The notes under the pieces were generated by a model. That model saw only the letters and a list, made by a program, of their open reading frames with translations. It was not told the origin of the DNA and did not search any database. Of a stretch of DNA of 56,434 nucleotides, positions 18,117 through 27,944 are shown piece after piece; position 1 is the first letter of the stretch, and each line of letters opens with the position of its first letter. The translations under genes and the position numbers were made by a program. Where the stretch lies: assembly GCA_030430025.1 (NCBI GenBank), contig JAUIGR010000016.1:1-56434 (forward strand), in the 5' to 3' direction. Source of the stretch: Gammaproteobacteria bacterium. Lineage in GTDB: Bacteria > Pseudomonadota > Gammaproteobacteria > Xanthomonadales > Marinicellaceae.

Positions 18117-19145
18117 ATGACAAAAAAGTTTAATGTGGCGGTGGTCGGAGCAACTGGAGCGGTGGGTAAGGTCATGCTAGAAATTTTAGAGCAAAGGCAG
18201 TTCCCAATAGACCAACTGTTTCTTTTAGCCAGTGAACGAAGTGTTGGTGATATCGTTAACTTTAATAACAAGCCGATCCGGATAAATGATTTGGCTGGAT
18301 TTGATTTTAATCAGGCCGACATTGCTTTATTTTCAGCAGGGGCTGGAGTTTCTGCTGACTATTCAGCCAAGTGCACAGATGCTGGTTGTGTGATGATTGA
18401 TAACACTTCATATTTTAGAAACGAAGAGGACGTGCCATTGGTGATCCCTGAGGTTAATCCCGAAGCAATCAAGAATTATAAGTACACAGGAATCATTGCT
18501 AATCCTAATTGTTCGACGATTCAGATGTTAGTTGCGTTGGTTCCAATACACAAAAAGGCTAGAATCAAAAGAATTAATGTAGCCACTTATCAGTCTGTTT
18601 CTGGTGCTGGTAATCAAGGTATTAATGAATTATCTGAACAAACCAAATCTTTATTGAATTTTAGACCACTAGAAAAAAAAGTTTTTTCAGAGCAAATTGC
18701 ATTCAATGTCATTCCTCATATTGATGATTTTCAAGACAATGGGTATACACGTGAAGAGATGAAAATGGTGTGGGAAACAAAAAAAATATTGAACGATAAT
18801 TCAATCAAAATTAATCCTACATGTGTTAGAGTGCCGACTTTTTATGGGCATGCTGAAGCTGTTCATATAGAGACCGAAGAGAAAATATCTGCTCAGGAAG
18901 TGACTGAACTGTTAAAATCAGCCGCCGGTGTAGAAGTCATAGATGATCCAAGTCAGTTGTTATATCCATCTCCAACAGTTACGGCAGCGGGTAATGATCC
19001 AGTTTATGTTGGTCGTATTCGAGAGGATATTTCCTGTTCTCATGGCATTGACTTATGGGTTGTTGCAGACAATATTCGAAAAGGAGCTGCTTTGAACAGT
19101 GTTCAAATAGCTGAAAATTTGATAAAAATACTGGATATAGAGTAA
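18117..19145 (+). CDS. asd: Aspartate-semialdehyde dehydrogenase
   Basis: A 342-residue NADPH enzyme for lysine, threonine, methionine and diaminopimelate synthesis. The NADP-binding motif VVGATGAVGKVM is at residues 8-19, and the catalytic cysteine is C132 in NPNCSTIQ. The ATG at 18117 has an AAGAGA ribosome-binding site and gives the normal N-terminus; a TTG at 18096 would overlap aroC and is rejected. The order asd-fimV-truA is conserved in Pseudomonas and relatives. Confidence 0.97.
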   Translation: MTKKFNVAVVGATGAVGKVMLEILEQRQFPIDQLFLLASERSVGDIVNFNNKPIRINDLAGFDFNQADIALFSAGAGVSADYSAKCTDAGCVMIDNTSYFRNEEDVPLVIPEVNPEAIKNYKYTGIIANPNCSTIQMLVALVPIHKKARIKRINVATYQSVSGAGNQGINELSEQTKSLLNFRPLEKKVFSEQIAFNVIPHIDDFQDNGYTREEMKMVWETKKILNDNSIKINPTCVRVPTFYGHAEAVHIETEEKISAQEVTELLKSAAGVEVIDDPSQLLYPSPTVTAAGNDPVYVGRIREDISCSHGIDLWVVADNIRKGAALNSVQIAENLIKILDIE

Positions 19146-19255
19146 GTTAGGCGTTTTTTTTTATTTTATTTCTTGGAATTTGTGTTCAGAATTGGTTAAT
19201 ATCTATTTGTTATTAGCGTTTACTGGTGCGAATCTCAGCGACTGAAAGGAAAATT

Positions 19256-21808
19256 ATGAAGCAAAAATTGATATTACTAGGTTTGGTGACTGGCTTAGTT
19301 ATGGTGTCTCACGACACCCAGTCCCTCGGAATGGGAAAAATTCAAGTCCATTCTGCTTTAGACCAGCCCTTACAGGCAAACATTGATTTGATGATCAGTG
19401 AAGGTGAAGACTTGTCGGATTTAAATGTCAAGATTGCCAGTGATGCGGATTACAAAAAAGTGGGACTGGATAGAACATTTGTGCCAAGTAGTATTGAGGT
19501 TCGTCGAGATGAAAATAACCCGACGTTAATTGAAGTGTTTTCTAGTGGACCTATCAGTGAACCGATTGTCAGCTTATTACTTGATGTCAACTGGAAAAAT
19601 GGTCGAATTTTACGTGAATTTACAATTCTTCTTGATCCGCCTGTATATCAGTCGGATCAATCAGTGGTTCAGGCGCAGCAGCCCGATTTACCCGATCAAG
19701 TGAATGAATCTGAAATTCAGCGACCACAAGAGTCTGTGGCCCAAACTCGTGCTGAGGCGTCACAACCAGAGATAATGACCACTGGGCAAAGAACAGGAGA
19801 TCAGGATGTTAGTAATGAGGATACAAATGGGGACAGTTATAGCCGCTTTACATCATCAATTAGTGTTGAATCAGGTGATACACTTTGGTCATTGGCCAAT
19901 GTCAGTAAACCCAGTCAAGTAAGCACTCAGCAAATGATGATGGCTTTGTTCAGTCATAATCCTCAAGCTTTTATCAATGGTAATATCAACCAGTTGAAAA
20001 AAGGCAGTGTTTTGGATATTCCTCAGAGGCATGAGGTCGAGTCATTATCTCAGTCTGAAGCTTTGTCAATGGTACAGAATCATATTGATAGGTGGACACC
20101 GTCTGCTGATAGTCAGTCAGGTGATTACACAAGTATACAAACTTCTGATGATGGTCAGTATGCCAGTGATGATGGAGCCTCCGAAATTGATTATGGTGTT
20201 GAATTAGCAGGTGGTAGTGATGTTAATAGTAGTGACGGGGTATCATCAGGATCTGACGTATCTGATCCTACTATTACAGAAGAATTGTATAACACAGAGT
20301 CAGAAAACCTAGAATTAAAAGATCGTGTATCTGAGTTAGAAGAGTTATTAGAGCAACAACAAGCTGTGATTGAACTCAAGAATAATGACATGGCTAATTT
20401 AGAGCAACAGATGGCTACAGTTAATGACTCGGATGAAGTGCTTGAAGTGACTGAAACGGATGATGTCTGGGGGGATGCTCAGGTTGAGAATGATGCTATT
20501 TATTCTGGGTCGGCTGATATATCAGCTGATTCTGATTCTACTAGTTCTTCGACTACTGTAGAGCAAGCAGATAAGGGGAATATTACCAGTGAGTCTGATG
20601 AGGATACGAAACAAGTATTATCGACATCAACAGAACCTGTTTCTCCTCCACAGTTTTCTGGTACTCAGCAACGGAACGAGCCAACTATGATTGAAAAAAT
20701 CATTGAGTGGGTGATGAGCAATCTAACTTTCGTTGTGATAGGTATTATCAGTTTGGTCGTTTTGGTATTTGGTTTGCGATTTTTTACTGGTCGTTCTAAA
20801 GATGTTTCTGAAGAAACCAGTTTTTTTGATGACATCAAAGCGCGTAATCAATCAAAAGAGGATCAAGAGGAAGATGTTTTGGTTTCCGATTTTGAGGAGA
20901 CTGAAGTCAATGAGCCACTTGCTGTTGAAGAATCAGAACAGAATCTTGATGCAGGAGAAGATGTTTTAGAAGATTTGAGAAAAGCGGGTTTTGATGTAGA
21001 CGAAGATGATGAAGGTGAAGATGAAGATATCTTTAAAGGTTTTGATGACGATGACACTTCGGACCAGATTGAAACTGATGTGGCAGAAAAACTAGACGAT
21101 GATAATCAAGGCGGTTTTGATTTTGATGGATTCTTGAATGATGAAGATCAAGGAGATGAATCACTGTTCGAGCAATCTACAGATGATGTTATTACCAAAG
21201 ATTTGACAGAAGATGCTAGGAAAGCAACGGAAGCCAGTCAGCCTGACAATGAACAAGAAGATATTGATTTTAGTGAACTGGATGAATTAGATTTTGAAAA
21301 ACCGGCTAATGCAAGTGATTTGGCTTCTAGATCAGATGATTTGGTCGAGGAAACCGAAATGTCTGTAGAAACATCAGAAGAAATTGTTGAAGATGATTTG
21401 GAATTAGATTTGGACAATGATGACTTTAATTTAGACTTAGAGGATATGGAAGAGTTCGATATTAGTGATTCTGATGCTGATTTATCAGAAGAAGCCATAG
21501 ATGTTGTTGATTCTGATGTTGATTCGATTGAAGAAAGTTTTGATGAAGTATTGGATCTTGATGGTGATACTATTGCAGATTTAGAGGTTGAAACAGAAGA
21601 AGTGGTTGATGATAGTGATTTGGATTTGGGTGAGGACATTGATAATATGCTAGATGAAGGTGATGTCATTGATACCAAACTTGATTTAGCCAAAGCCTAT
21701 ATGGAGATGGGTGATGTTGCTGGAGCCCGTAATTTACTTAAAGAAGTTGCAGCAGAAGGCAACGATGCGCAAGTTGAGGCAGCTAAGAAGCTGCTTGATG
21801 AGATGTAA
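19256..21808 (+). CDS. fimV: FimV-like polar hub protein with LysM domain
   Basis: An 850-residue protein. In order: a signal peptide; the FimV N-terminal domain (LGMGKIQVHSALDQPLQA); a LysM peptidoglycan-binding domain near 200-256 (GDTLWSLA); a coiled coil near 340-385; one membrane helix near 487-509; a very acidic Asp/Glu/Ser-rich cytoplasmic region (510-800); and the FimV C-terminal TPR-like domain (KLDLAKAYMEMGDVAGARNL). FimV organises the cell pole, type IV pili and cAMP signalling in Pseudomonas. The ATG at 19256 has an AAAGGA ribosome-binding site. Position between asd and truA confirms the assignment. Confidence 0.95.
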   Translation: MKQKLILLGLVTGLVMVSHDTQSLGMGKIQVHSALDQPLQANIDLMISEGEDLSDLNVKIASDADYKKVGLDRTFVPSSIEVRRDENNPTLIEVFSSGPISEPIVSLLLDVNWKNGRILREFTILLDPPVYQSDQSVVQAQQPDLPDQVNESEIQRPQESVAQTRAEASQPEIMTTGQRTGDQDVSNEDTNGDSYSRFTSSISVESGDTLWSLANVSKPSQVSTQQMMMALFSHNPQAFINGNINQLKKGSVLDIPQRHEVESLSQSEALSMVQNHIDRWTPSADSQSGDYTSIQTSDDGQYASDDGASEIDYGVELAGGSDVNSSDGVSSGSDVSDPTITEELYNTESENLELKDRVSELEELLEQQQAVIELKNNDMANLEQQMATVNDSDEVLEVTETDDVWGDAQVENDAIYSGSADISADSDSTSSSTTVEQADKGNITSESDEDTKQVLSTSTEPVSPPQFSGTQQRNEPTMIEKIIEWVMSNLTFVVIGIISLVVLVFGLRFFTGRSKDVSEETSFFDDIKARNQSKEDQEEDVLVSDFEETEVNEPLAVEESEQNLDAGEDVLEDLRKAGFDVDEDDEGEDEDIFKGFDDDDTSDQIETDVAEKLDDDNQGGFDFDGFLNDEDQGDESLFEQSTDDVITKDLTEDARKATEASQPDNEQEDIDFSELDELDFEKPANASDLASRSDDLVEETEMSVETSEEIVEDDLELDLDNDDFNLDLEDMEEFDISDSDADLSEEAIDVVDSDVDSIEESFDEVLDLDGDTIADLEVETEEVVDDSDLDLGEDIDNMLDEGDVIDTKLDLAKAYMEMGDVAGARNLLKEVAAEGNDAQVEAAKKLLDEM

Positions 21809-21833
21809 TATTATCTTAAATTAAATTATAATG

Positions 21834-21858
21834 GCCGGGTCTTGAACTCGGCTTTTTT
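21834..21858 (+). terminator. Rho-independent terminator of fimV ending at the truA start codon
   Basis: Arms at 21834-21840 and 21846-21852 form 7 pairs (one G-U) around a 5-base loop, followed by six T at 21853-21858. The truA ATG begins at the next base. A TATAAT at 21827-21832 just before the hairpin would start transcripts inside it, leaving truA mRNA without the 5' arm. Confidence 0.85.
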
Positions 21859-22617
21859 ATGAGAATTGCTTGTGGTATTGAATATGATGGTGAACCGTTT
21901 TTGGGGTTTCAAACTCAAAAGCAGGGCATTACTGTTCAGTCTTGTTTGGAGCAGGCCATCAGTCAAGTTGCCGATCAACCTGTTCAAGTCGTTTGTTGTG
22001 GGCGAACAGATACAGGTGTAAGCGCTAGACATCAGATTGTTCATTTTGATACCTCAGCTGAGCGTAGTGAGCGTCAGTGGAAACTAGGTGTTAATTCTTC
22101 GGGTCATCGAGCCATTGCTGTTTTATGGATAAAAAAGGTACCGGATGACTTTCATGCACGATTTTCTACGACCAGCCGATCTTATCAGTATACTATTATT
22201 AATAGAGATGTACGGCCAGCCATCAATCGGCATCATTTAACTTGGGAATTAACGCCTCTGAATGAGCAGGCCATGCATGAAGCAGCACAATCACTGTTAG
22301 GTACCCATGATTTTTCAGCTTTACGTTCCAGTCAGTGTCAGTCCAAAGAACCGGTCAAAACGATTACTCGAGCAGAAGTGATTAGAAGAGGTGAATTGAT
22401 TCACTTTTATATAACAGCCAGTGGTTTTTTACATCATATGATCAGAAATATTATGGGTGTGTTGATTCCAATTGGTAAAGGAGAGCAGCCTATTAACTGG
22501 TTAAAACAGGTTGTCGATAGTGGGGATCGTCGACAGGCTGGTATAACAGCACCACCAAATGGTTTAGTTTTTGTAGGAGCGACCTATCCACAGCAGTATG
22601 AGATTCCACAACTATGA
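21859..22617 (+). CDS. truA: tRNA pseudouridine(38-40) synthase
   Basis: A 252-residue enzyme that makes pseudouridine at positions 38-40 of tRNA anticodon arms. The catalytic aspartate is in CCGRTDTGVSARHQ near residue 50. FHARFSTTSRSYQYTI and the C-terminal FLHHMIRNIMG are family signatures. No ribosome-binding site is visible because the terminator U-run abuts the ATG. It overlaps trpF as ATGA, so truA, trpF, trpB and trpA look like one transcript. Confidence 0.97.
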   Translation: MRIACGIEYDGEPFLGFQTQKQGITVQSCLEQAISQVADQPVQVVCCGRTDTGVSARHQIVHFDTSAERSERQWKLGVNSSGHRAIAVLWIKKVPDDFHARFSTTSRSYQYTIINRDVRPAINRHHLTWELTPLNEQAMHEAAQSLLGTHDFSALRSSQCQSKEPVKTITRAEVIRRGELIHFYITASGFLHHMIRNIMGVLIPIGKGEQPINWLKQVVDSGDRRQAGITAPPNGLVFVGATYPQQYEIPQL

Positions 22618-23225
22618 AAGTCAAATTTTGTGGTCTCAAAACACAGCAGGATATTTTGATGGCACATCAATTACAGGTCGATGCCATAGGGTTGGTTTTT
22701 GTTGAGAACAGTCCCCGACATGTCACTATTAACCAGGCCATCAAATTGGCGAGAGTTAATCAGCACCAATCCGAACTGGTGGCATTGTTTGTCGATCCAT
22801 CTGTGGATACTGTTAGGCTTGTGATTGAAAAGGTAAAACCAGATGTGTTGCAATTTCACGGGTCTGAGAACGCTGATTTTTGTTGTCAGTTTGGTCTACC
22901 TTATTGGAAAGCCATTGCTATGTTAGATGATCAGTGGAACCGACAGATTGATGAGCATCCACAAGCAAATCGTTATGTCCTTGATGCATTTGGTGCTGGT
23001 CAGAGTGGAGGTTCGGGAGTAGGCTTTCATTGGTTTCATTTTTCTGACCAACTAAAATCACGTGCCATTCTTGCTGGGGGGTTGAGACCAGATAATGTTC
23101 GAAGCGCTATAACTCAAACAGGTGCTCAATATCTTGATGTCAGTAGTGGCATTGAATCTAAACGTGGCGTAAAATCATCTACTTTGATGCAACAATTCAT
23201 AACAGAAGTTAGATTAACCGAATAG
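22614..23225 (+). CDS. trpF: Phosphoribosylanthranilate isomerase
   Basis: A 203-residue TIM-barrel enzyme, third step of the tryptophan branch. It begins [13 protein letters not shown], with the catalytic cysteine in [15 protein letters not shown] and [10 protein letters not shown] are conserved phosphate-binding and active-site regions, and the general-acid aspartate is in VLDAFG near residue 125. ATGA overlap with truA. The order truA-trpF is common in gammaproteobacteria that split their trp genes. Confidence 0.96.
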   Translation: MKVKFCGLKTQQDILMAHQLQVDAIGLVFVENSPRHVTINQAIKLARVNQHQSELVALFVDPSVDTVRLVIEKVKPDVLQFHGSENADFCCQFGLPYWKAIAMLDDQWNRQIDEHPQANRYVLDAFGAGQSGGSGVGFHWFHFSDQLKSRAILAGGLRPDNVRSAITQTGAQYLDVSSGIESKRGVKSSTLMQQFITEVRLTE

Positions 23226-23229
23226 AACG

Positions 23230-24432
23230 ATGAAAATTAAATACGCAGATTATCCCGATCATATGGGCCATTTTGGTGAATTTGGTGGTAAGTTTGCCTC
23301 AGAAACACTGATGCATTGTCTAGAAGAGTTGAAGACAGCTTATCAAAAAATTAAAACTGATAATGTTTTTCAGTCACAATTTAAAAAAGATTTAGCAGAA
23401 TATGTTGGTCGTCCTTCACCTTTGTATCATGCAGAGCGGTTGACAGCGGAAGTGGGTGGTGCCAATATTTGGTTAAAACGAGAAGATTTGAATCATACAG
23501 GTGCTCATAAAATTAATAACACCATTGGTCAAATATTATTGGCAAAAGCGATGGGTAAAACAAGAATCATTGCTGAAACTGGTGCCGGTCAACATGGTGT
23601 GGCTACAGCAACGGTCGCTGCTAGAATGGGACTAGAATGTGTTGTCTATATGGGTGAAGTTGACATTGCGCGTCAAGCCATCAATGTGTTCAGAATGAAA
23701 TTACTGGGAGCAGAAGTGCGTTCAGTTTCCTCAGGCTCAAAGACACTGAAAGATGCTCTGAATGAAGCTATGAGGGATTGGGTCACGAATGTTGATGAGA
23801 CCTTTTATATCATCGGAACAGTAGCTGGACCTGAACCCTATCCTGAGATGGTGAGAGATTTTAATTCAGTTATTGGCAAAGAGGTCAGAAAACAAGCACA
23901 AGAAAAAATGGGCGGTTTACCTGACGCTTTGGTTGCTTGTGTCGGTGGTGGTTCAAATGCCATAGGCTTGTTTCATGATTTTTTGGATGAAGATGTCAAA
24001 ATTTATGGAGTTGAGGCTGGAGGTCATGGCTTGGTTACCGGTGAACATGCTGCCTCAATCAATGCTGGCAAAGTGGGTGTGTTGCATGGCAATCGCACCT
24101 ACGTGATGTCAGATAAAGATGGGCAAATCATAGAAACCCATTCCATTTCGGCAGGGTTGGACTATCCTGGTGTTGGGCCAGAACATGCTTTTTTGCATCA
24201 GACTGGTCGTGCTCAGTATGTCACTGTTAATGACGATGAGGCTTTGGCTGCATTTCATAGGTTAACCCGGGTGGAGGGTATCCTACCCGCATTGGAAAGT
24301 GCTCATGCAGTTGCTTTTGGAGTGAAACTGGCTCAAGCAATGCCTAGAGAAAGCCATATTGTCATCAATTTGTCTGGAAGAGGTGATAAGGATGTACATA
24401 CCATTGCGAAAATTGAAGGGGTGTCAGTATGA
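23230..24432 (+). CDS. trpB: Tryptophan synthase beta chain
   Basis: A 400-residue PLP enzyme that condenses indole and serine. The PLP lysine is K94 in [10 protein letters not shown]; the phosphate-binding loop [10 protein letters not shown] is near residue 236; the C-terminal region ESAHAVAFG is intact. It lies 4 bp after trpF and overlaps trpA by ATGA, as expected for the two subunits of one complex. No leader peptide or trp attenuator is visible before this group. Confidence 0.98.
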   Translation: MKIKYADYPDHMGHFGEFGGKFASETLMHCLEELKTAYQKIKTDNVFQSQFKKDLAEYVGRPSPLYHAERLTAEVGGANIWLKREDLNHTGAHKINNTIGQILLAKAMGKTRIIAETGAGQHGVATATVAARMGLECVVYMGEVDIARQAINVFRMKLLGAEVRSVSSGSKTLKDALNEAMRDWVTNVDETFYIIGTVAGPEPYPEMVRDFNSVIGKEVRKQAQEKMGGLPDALVACVGGGSNAIGLFHDFLDEDVKIYGVEAGGHGLVTGEHAASINAGKVGVLHGNRTYVMSDKDGQIIETHSISAGLDYPGVGPEHAFLHQTGRAQYVTVNDDEALAAFHRLTRVEGILPALESAHAVAFGVKLAQAMPRESHIVINLSGRGDKDVHTIAKIEGVSV

Positions 24433-25226
24433 GCCGGTTAGGTATTAGTTTACAAAGGGAAAAGGGGAATAAAGCATTGATTCCGTTCATTACAGCAGGC
24501 CATCCAAAACCTGAATGGACAGTTCCTCTGATGCATACATTGGTTAGTCACGGTGCCAATGTGATCGAGTTAGGTGTTCCATTTTCCGATCCTATGGCTG
24601 ATGGGGAGGTTATTCAATTGTCTTCTGAACTGGCCATAAAAAATGGTGTGGGATTGAAAGATGTATTGATCATGGTGAAAGAGTTTCGTCAGCATGATGA
24701 TCAAACTCCTGTCGTATTAATGGGTTATTTGAATCCTGTTGAATGTTTTGGTTATGAAGCGTTTGTTAAGCAGGCTCAGTTATCCGGTGTTGATGGTGTG
24801 TTGTTAGTTGATTCCCCGATTGAAGAATCAAAGCCTCTACTATCACTTCTTAGGGATGCGGACATGTCCCAAATATTTCTCATTGCGCCAACGACTACAG
24901 AAACTCGTATGCGAGCTATTATTAAGGAAGCACGCGAATTCATTTATTATGTCGCGTTGAAAGGGGTAACAGGAGCTGCTAATTTAGAGAGTGGGTCAGT
25001 CAATTCTGATGTCAAGCGTATAAAAAATGCTACTGATCTTCCGGTAGGTGTGGGATTTGGTATCAAGGATCCTAGTTCTGCAGTGGCTGTGGCGCAAGAA
25101 GCGGATGCAGTTGTTATCGGTAGTGCATTGGTGAAAATCATCGGTTCATGTTCTGATTTAGATGAAGCAAAACAGGCGATTTCTGAGTTCATCAAGCCTA
25201 TCCGAAATGCTTTAGATTCGTTATAA
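24429..25226 (+). CDS. trpA: Tryptophan synthase alpha chain
   Basis: A 265-residue TIM-barrel subunit that splits indole-3-glycerol phosphate. The catalytic glutamate is E47 in [15 protein letters not shown], and the catalytic aspartate lies in [24 protein letters not shown] is the phosphate-binding loop. Translation is coupled to trpB. The stop codon lies within a chance TATAAT (25222-25227) that has no convincing -35 box; accD follows 33 bp later. Confidence 0.97.
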   Translation: MSRLGISLQREKGNKALIPFITAGHPKPEWTVPLMHTLVSHGANVIELGVPFSDPMADGEVIQLSSELAIKNGVGLKDVLIMVKEFRQHDDQTPVVLMGYLNPVECFGYEAFVKQAQLSGVDGVLLVDSPIEESKPLLSLLRDADMSQIFLIAPTTTETRMRAIIKEAREFIYYVALKGVTGAANLESGSVNSDVKRIKNATDLPVGVGFGIKDPSSAVAVAQEADAVVIGSALVKIIGSCSDLDEAKQAISEFIKPIRNALDSL

Positions 25227-25259
25227 TCAGTAGTTTTACCCTTAAAAAATAGTACAGCA

Positions 25260-26174
25260 ATGAGTTGGTTCCAAAAAATCATGTCGTCTAGGATTCGAAC
25301 AGAAGGTGGCGATAAGAAAAGAAATATACCTGAAGGGTTGTGGGATAAGTGTAAGGAGTGTGAATCTGTTTTATATCAACCCGATTTCATCAAAAATGGT
25401 AAAGTATGCCCTAAATGCGGTCATCATGAACGTTTAACTGGTAGAAAGCGATTGGCTCATTTTTTAGATGAGGGTGAACAAATAGAAATAGGGGCTAATG
25501 TTAGGCCTCAGGACCCTTTGAAGTTTAAGGACAGTAAAAAATACAAAGACAGAACTTCGGCTACGCAAAAGAAAACAGGTGAATCCGATGCATTGATAGC
25601 TCTGAAAGGTCAGCTTAATGGGCGTGATGTGGTGGTCACTGCTTTTGATTTTGATTATATGGGTGGTTCGATGGGGTCGGTGGTTGGTGAGCGGTTTGTG
25701 CGAGCAGTTCATTTCGCTTTGGAACATAAAATTCCACTGATTAACTTTTCATCTTCTGGTGGTGCCAGGATGCAAGAATCATTGTTTTCTTTGTTCCAAA
25801 TGTCGAAAACATCGGCTGCGCTTAATCGGATGAAGTTGGCTGGTCTGCCCTATATTTCTGTGTTAACTAACCCTACCACTGGTGGTGTTTCTGCTTCATT
25901 GGCAATGCTTGGTGATGTGAATATTGCTGAACCTGGTGCTTTGATTTGTTTTGCAGGACCTCGTGTTATTGAACAAACGGTGAGAGAAAAATTACCGGAC
26001 GGGTTCCAAAGATCTGAGTTTTTATTAGAACATGGTGCCATTGATATGATTGTGTCAAGACATGACTTACGGGGAAAAATATCACAGCTACTGGATTTAT
26101 TGTTACCCATTCATATAGAAGAAGCTGTTATTGAACCTGATGAAGTCATCGCTGCTGATGAAAAGAACACTTGA
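25260..26174 (+). CDS. accD: Acetyl-CoA carboxylase carboxyltransferase beta subunit
   Basis: A 304-residue subunit of the carboxyltransferase that makes malonyl-CoA for fatty acid synthesis. A four-cysteine zinc ribbon lies near the N-terminus (CKEC then CPKC), followed by the crotonase-fold core with SSGGARMQE near residue 163 and [16 protein letters not shown] near 204. Length and order match AccD. The trpA-accD-folC order is widespread in gammaproteobacteria. The end overlaps folC by 17 bp. Confidence 0.98.
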   Translation: MSWFQKIMSSRIRTEGGDKKRNIPEGLWDKCKECESVLYQPDFIKNGKVCPKCGHHERLTGRKRLAHFLDEGEQIEIGANVRPQDPLKFKDSKKYKDRTSATQKKTGESDALIALKGQLNGRDVVVTAFDFDYMGGSMGSVVGERFVRAVHFALEHKIPLINFSSSGGARMQESLFSLFQMSKTSAALNRMKLAGLPYISVLTNPTTGGVSASLAMLGDVNIAEPGALICFAGPRVIEQTVREKLPDGFQRSEFLLEHGAIDMIVSRHDLRGKISQLLDLLLPIHIEEAVIEPDEVIAADEKNT

Positions 26175-27393
26175 TGATTGGCTTGAATCACTGGATCAGG
26201 AAAAGATAGATCTTGGACTAAAACGTGTTCAATGTATCTTTGATCGGCTGGCATTAAAGCCTGTGAGAACCATTACAGTGGCAGGTACCAACGGCAAGGG
26301 TTCCACTGTAGCAATGACTTCTGCTTTACTAAGGGCTTGTGGTGAAGTGGTTGGTTCATTTACTTCGCCACACATTTTTAAGTTTAATGAGCGCATTGCT
26401 ATCAATTCTGAACCTGTCTCTGATGCTTTGATTGTCAATGCGTTTAAGCGAATTGAGTCTGTTCGTGGAAATATTCTTTTGTCTTATTTTGAATGGGCTT
26501 TTTTAGTGGCCTGTTGTGTTTTTGAAGTTTGTGATGTTACTGTCAGGGTAATGGAAGTAGGGCTTGGAGGGCGTTTAGATGCAGTGAATGTAATCGATGC
26601 TGATGCAGCCATTATCACGGGTATCGCAATTGATCACAGTGAGTGGTTAGGTAATGATATAGAAACGATAGGTTTGGAAAAAGCAGGGGTTTTAAGAAGT
26701 CAGCAGGTTTCGGTTTTTGGTTCATCAAACTGCCCACAATCCATAATTAATTATGCCCAGTCTATTGGTTGTAATTTACAGTGTCTTGATGATACTTATT
26801 GTTATTATCCAAAGAAAGAGGGTTTTGCATTTCGTAATCACTTAGCGGATTGGCCAAACTTAACTAAACCGTTACTTGAAGGTGATTGGCAAATGCAAAA
26901 TGCGGCTGCTGTCATTCACTGTATAATGTTAATGGGTTATCCATTAACTGAATTAACATCTAATGAAATGTTATCGAGAACGAAACTGGCAGGTCGATTG
27001 CAGCAAGTGAGTGATAAGCCACAAATTTGGGTCGATGTTGCGCATAATGCGCAGTCAGCAGAGGCATTGGCGAGTTGGCTTGAAGCATATCCAATAACAG
27101 GACAAACTCGAGCGGTTTTTTCAGTATTAAAAGATAAACAGGTGGAGACTTGGCTCGATTCGTTAGATGCTGTCATTGATCATTGGTTTATTTTTGAACT
27201 GGACGGATTACGTAAGATGAAAATAGATGCTTTGGTAGCTGCTATGGCTGATCATGTTAAGCTAATTTCCCGTTTTAAATCGGCCAGTGAAGCATTCAAT
27301 GCGGTTAAAAGTGTCAGTCAATCGGATGATCGCATTATTGTCTTTGGTTCTTTTCATGTGTTAGATGCAGTGTTGGACGAAAGCCAGTTATGA
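26158..27393 (+). CDS. folC: Bifunctional dihydrofolate/folylpolyglutamate synthase
   Basis: A 411-residue Mur-ligase-like enzyme that adds glutamate to dihydropteroate and folates. The P-loop AGTNGKGST is near residue 42, [14 protein letters not shown] near 62, and [13 protein letters not shown] near 137; the C-terminal ligase domain has [10 protein letters not shown]. The ATG at 26158 inside the end of accD gives the usual N-terminus ([12 protein letters not shown]). It is convergent with darP, overlapping it by 6 bp. Confidence 0.96.
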   Translation: MKRTLDDWLESLDQEKIDLGLKRVQCIFDRLALKPVRTITVAGTNGKGSTVAMTSALLRACGEVVGSFTSPHIFKFNERIAINSEPVSDALIVNAFKRIESVRGNILLSYFEWAFLVACCVFEVCDVTVRVMEVGLGGRLDAVNVIDADAAIITGIAIDHSEWLGNDIETIGLEKAGVLRSQQVSVFGSSNCPQSIINYAQSIGCNLQCLDDTYCYYPKKEGFAFRNHLADWPNLTKPLLEGDWQMQNAAAVIHCIMLMGYPLTELTSNEMLSRTKLAGRLQQVSDKPQIWVDVAHNAQSAEALASWLEAYPITGQTRAVFSVLKDKQVETWLDSLDAVIDHWFIFELDGLRKMKIDALVAAMADHVKLISRFKSASEAFNAVKSVSQSDDRIIVFGSFHVLDAVLDESQL

Positions 27394-27930
27394 GCTTAAT
27401 GTAATGGGGTTGACCAATTTTTGATGTTGATCCAATTCTCTCAAGGCTTGAAATAATTTTTTCCTGGTTGCTGCGTGTGTTGGTTTTTTTATTAAATTTC
27501 TTAGTAGTTGTCTGATACTTGTCACTTGATCGTGTTGATAATGTGAATACAAATGGTTCATTAAATCATTGTTGTTCAGTAATAATTGGTCAATCCATAA
27601 ATTGATGATTTGATCTCGAACAGCAAAATTAGCGTGTTGATTCTCGAGTTGTTCGATATCGCTAATAATTTGCTCATAATTGCTTTTCAATAAGAGTTTA
27701 CCCATATATTGAAAGTGACGTTTACGTGCTATATGGCTGGTAATTCGCTTAGATTCTTCAATGGCTGCTTTTAAAGAGTTATCTAAATTGAGTTTGTTAC
27801 GTTTTCCTTCTGGCATTTTTGCCAAATCTTTGGCTAAATCTTGTAAACTATGAGCGAATTTTTTAAGTCGGGTTTTGCTGACGATTTCCATATTTTTATC
27901 GTCTTCGGAGCCTTTATTATCTTCTGCCAT
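27388..27930 (-). CDS. darP: Ribosome-associated protein DarP (YjgA, DUF615)
   Basis: A 180-residue, highly charged helical protein matching the YjgA/DarP family, which helps late maturation of the 50S subunit. It has the family's pattern VSKTRLKKFAHSLQDLAKDL, then IARKRHFQYMGKLL and a C-terminal LRNLIKK...FQALREL. The ATG at 27930 is preferred to a GTG at 27951 that would overlap pmbA. It is divergent from pmbA with 14 bp between starts; darP next to pmbA is a conserved gammaproteobacterial arrangement. Confidence 0.92.
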   Translation of the reverse strand: MAEDNKGSEDDKNMEIVSKTRLKKFAHSLQDLAKDLAKMPEGKRNKLNLDNSLKAAIEESKRITSHIARKRHFQYMGKLLLKSNYEQIISDIEQLENQHANFAVRDQIINLWIDQLLLNNNDLMNHLYSHYQHDQVTSIRQLLRNLIKKPTHAATRKKLFQALRELDQHQKLVNPITLSS

Positions 27931-27944
27931 GGTAGGTTTATCAA

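Noticed and set aside
21238-21693. Serine-rich 151-codon frame on the minus strand inside fimV
   Set aside because: It is the complement of the Asp/Glu-rich coding of fimV (GAT/GAA read backwards as ATC/TTC); no ribosome-binding site.
25222-25227. Perfect TATAAT before accD
   Set aside because: It coincides with the trpA stop codon, and there is no recognisable -35 box at a workable distance. accD is more simply read from the upstream operon.
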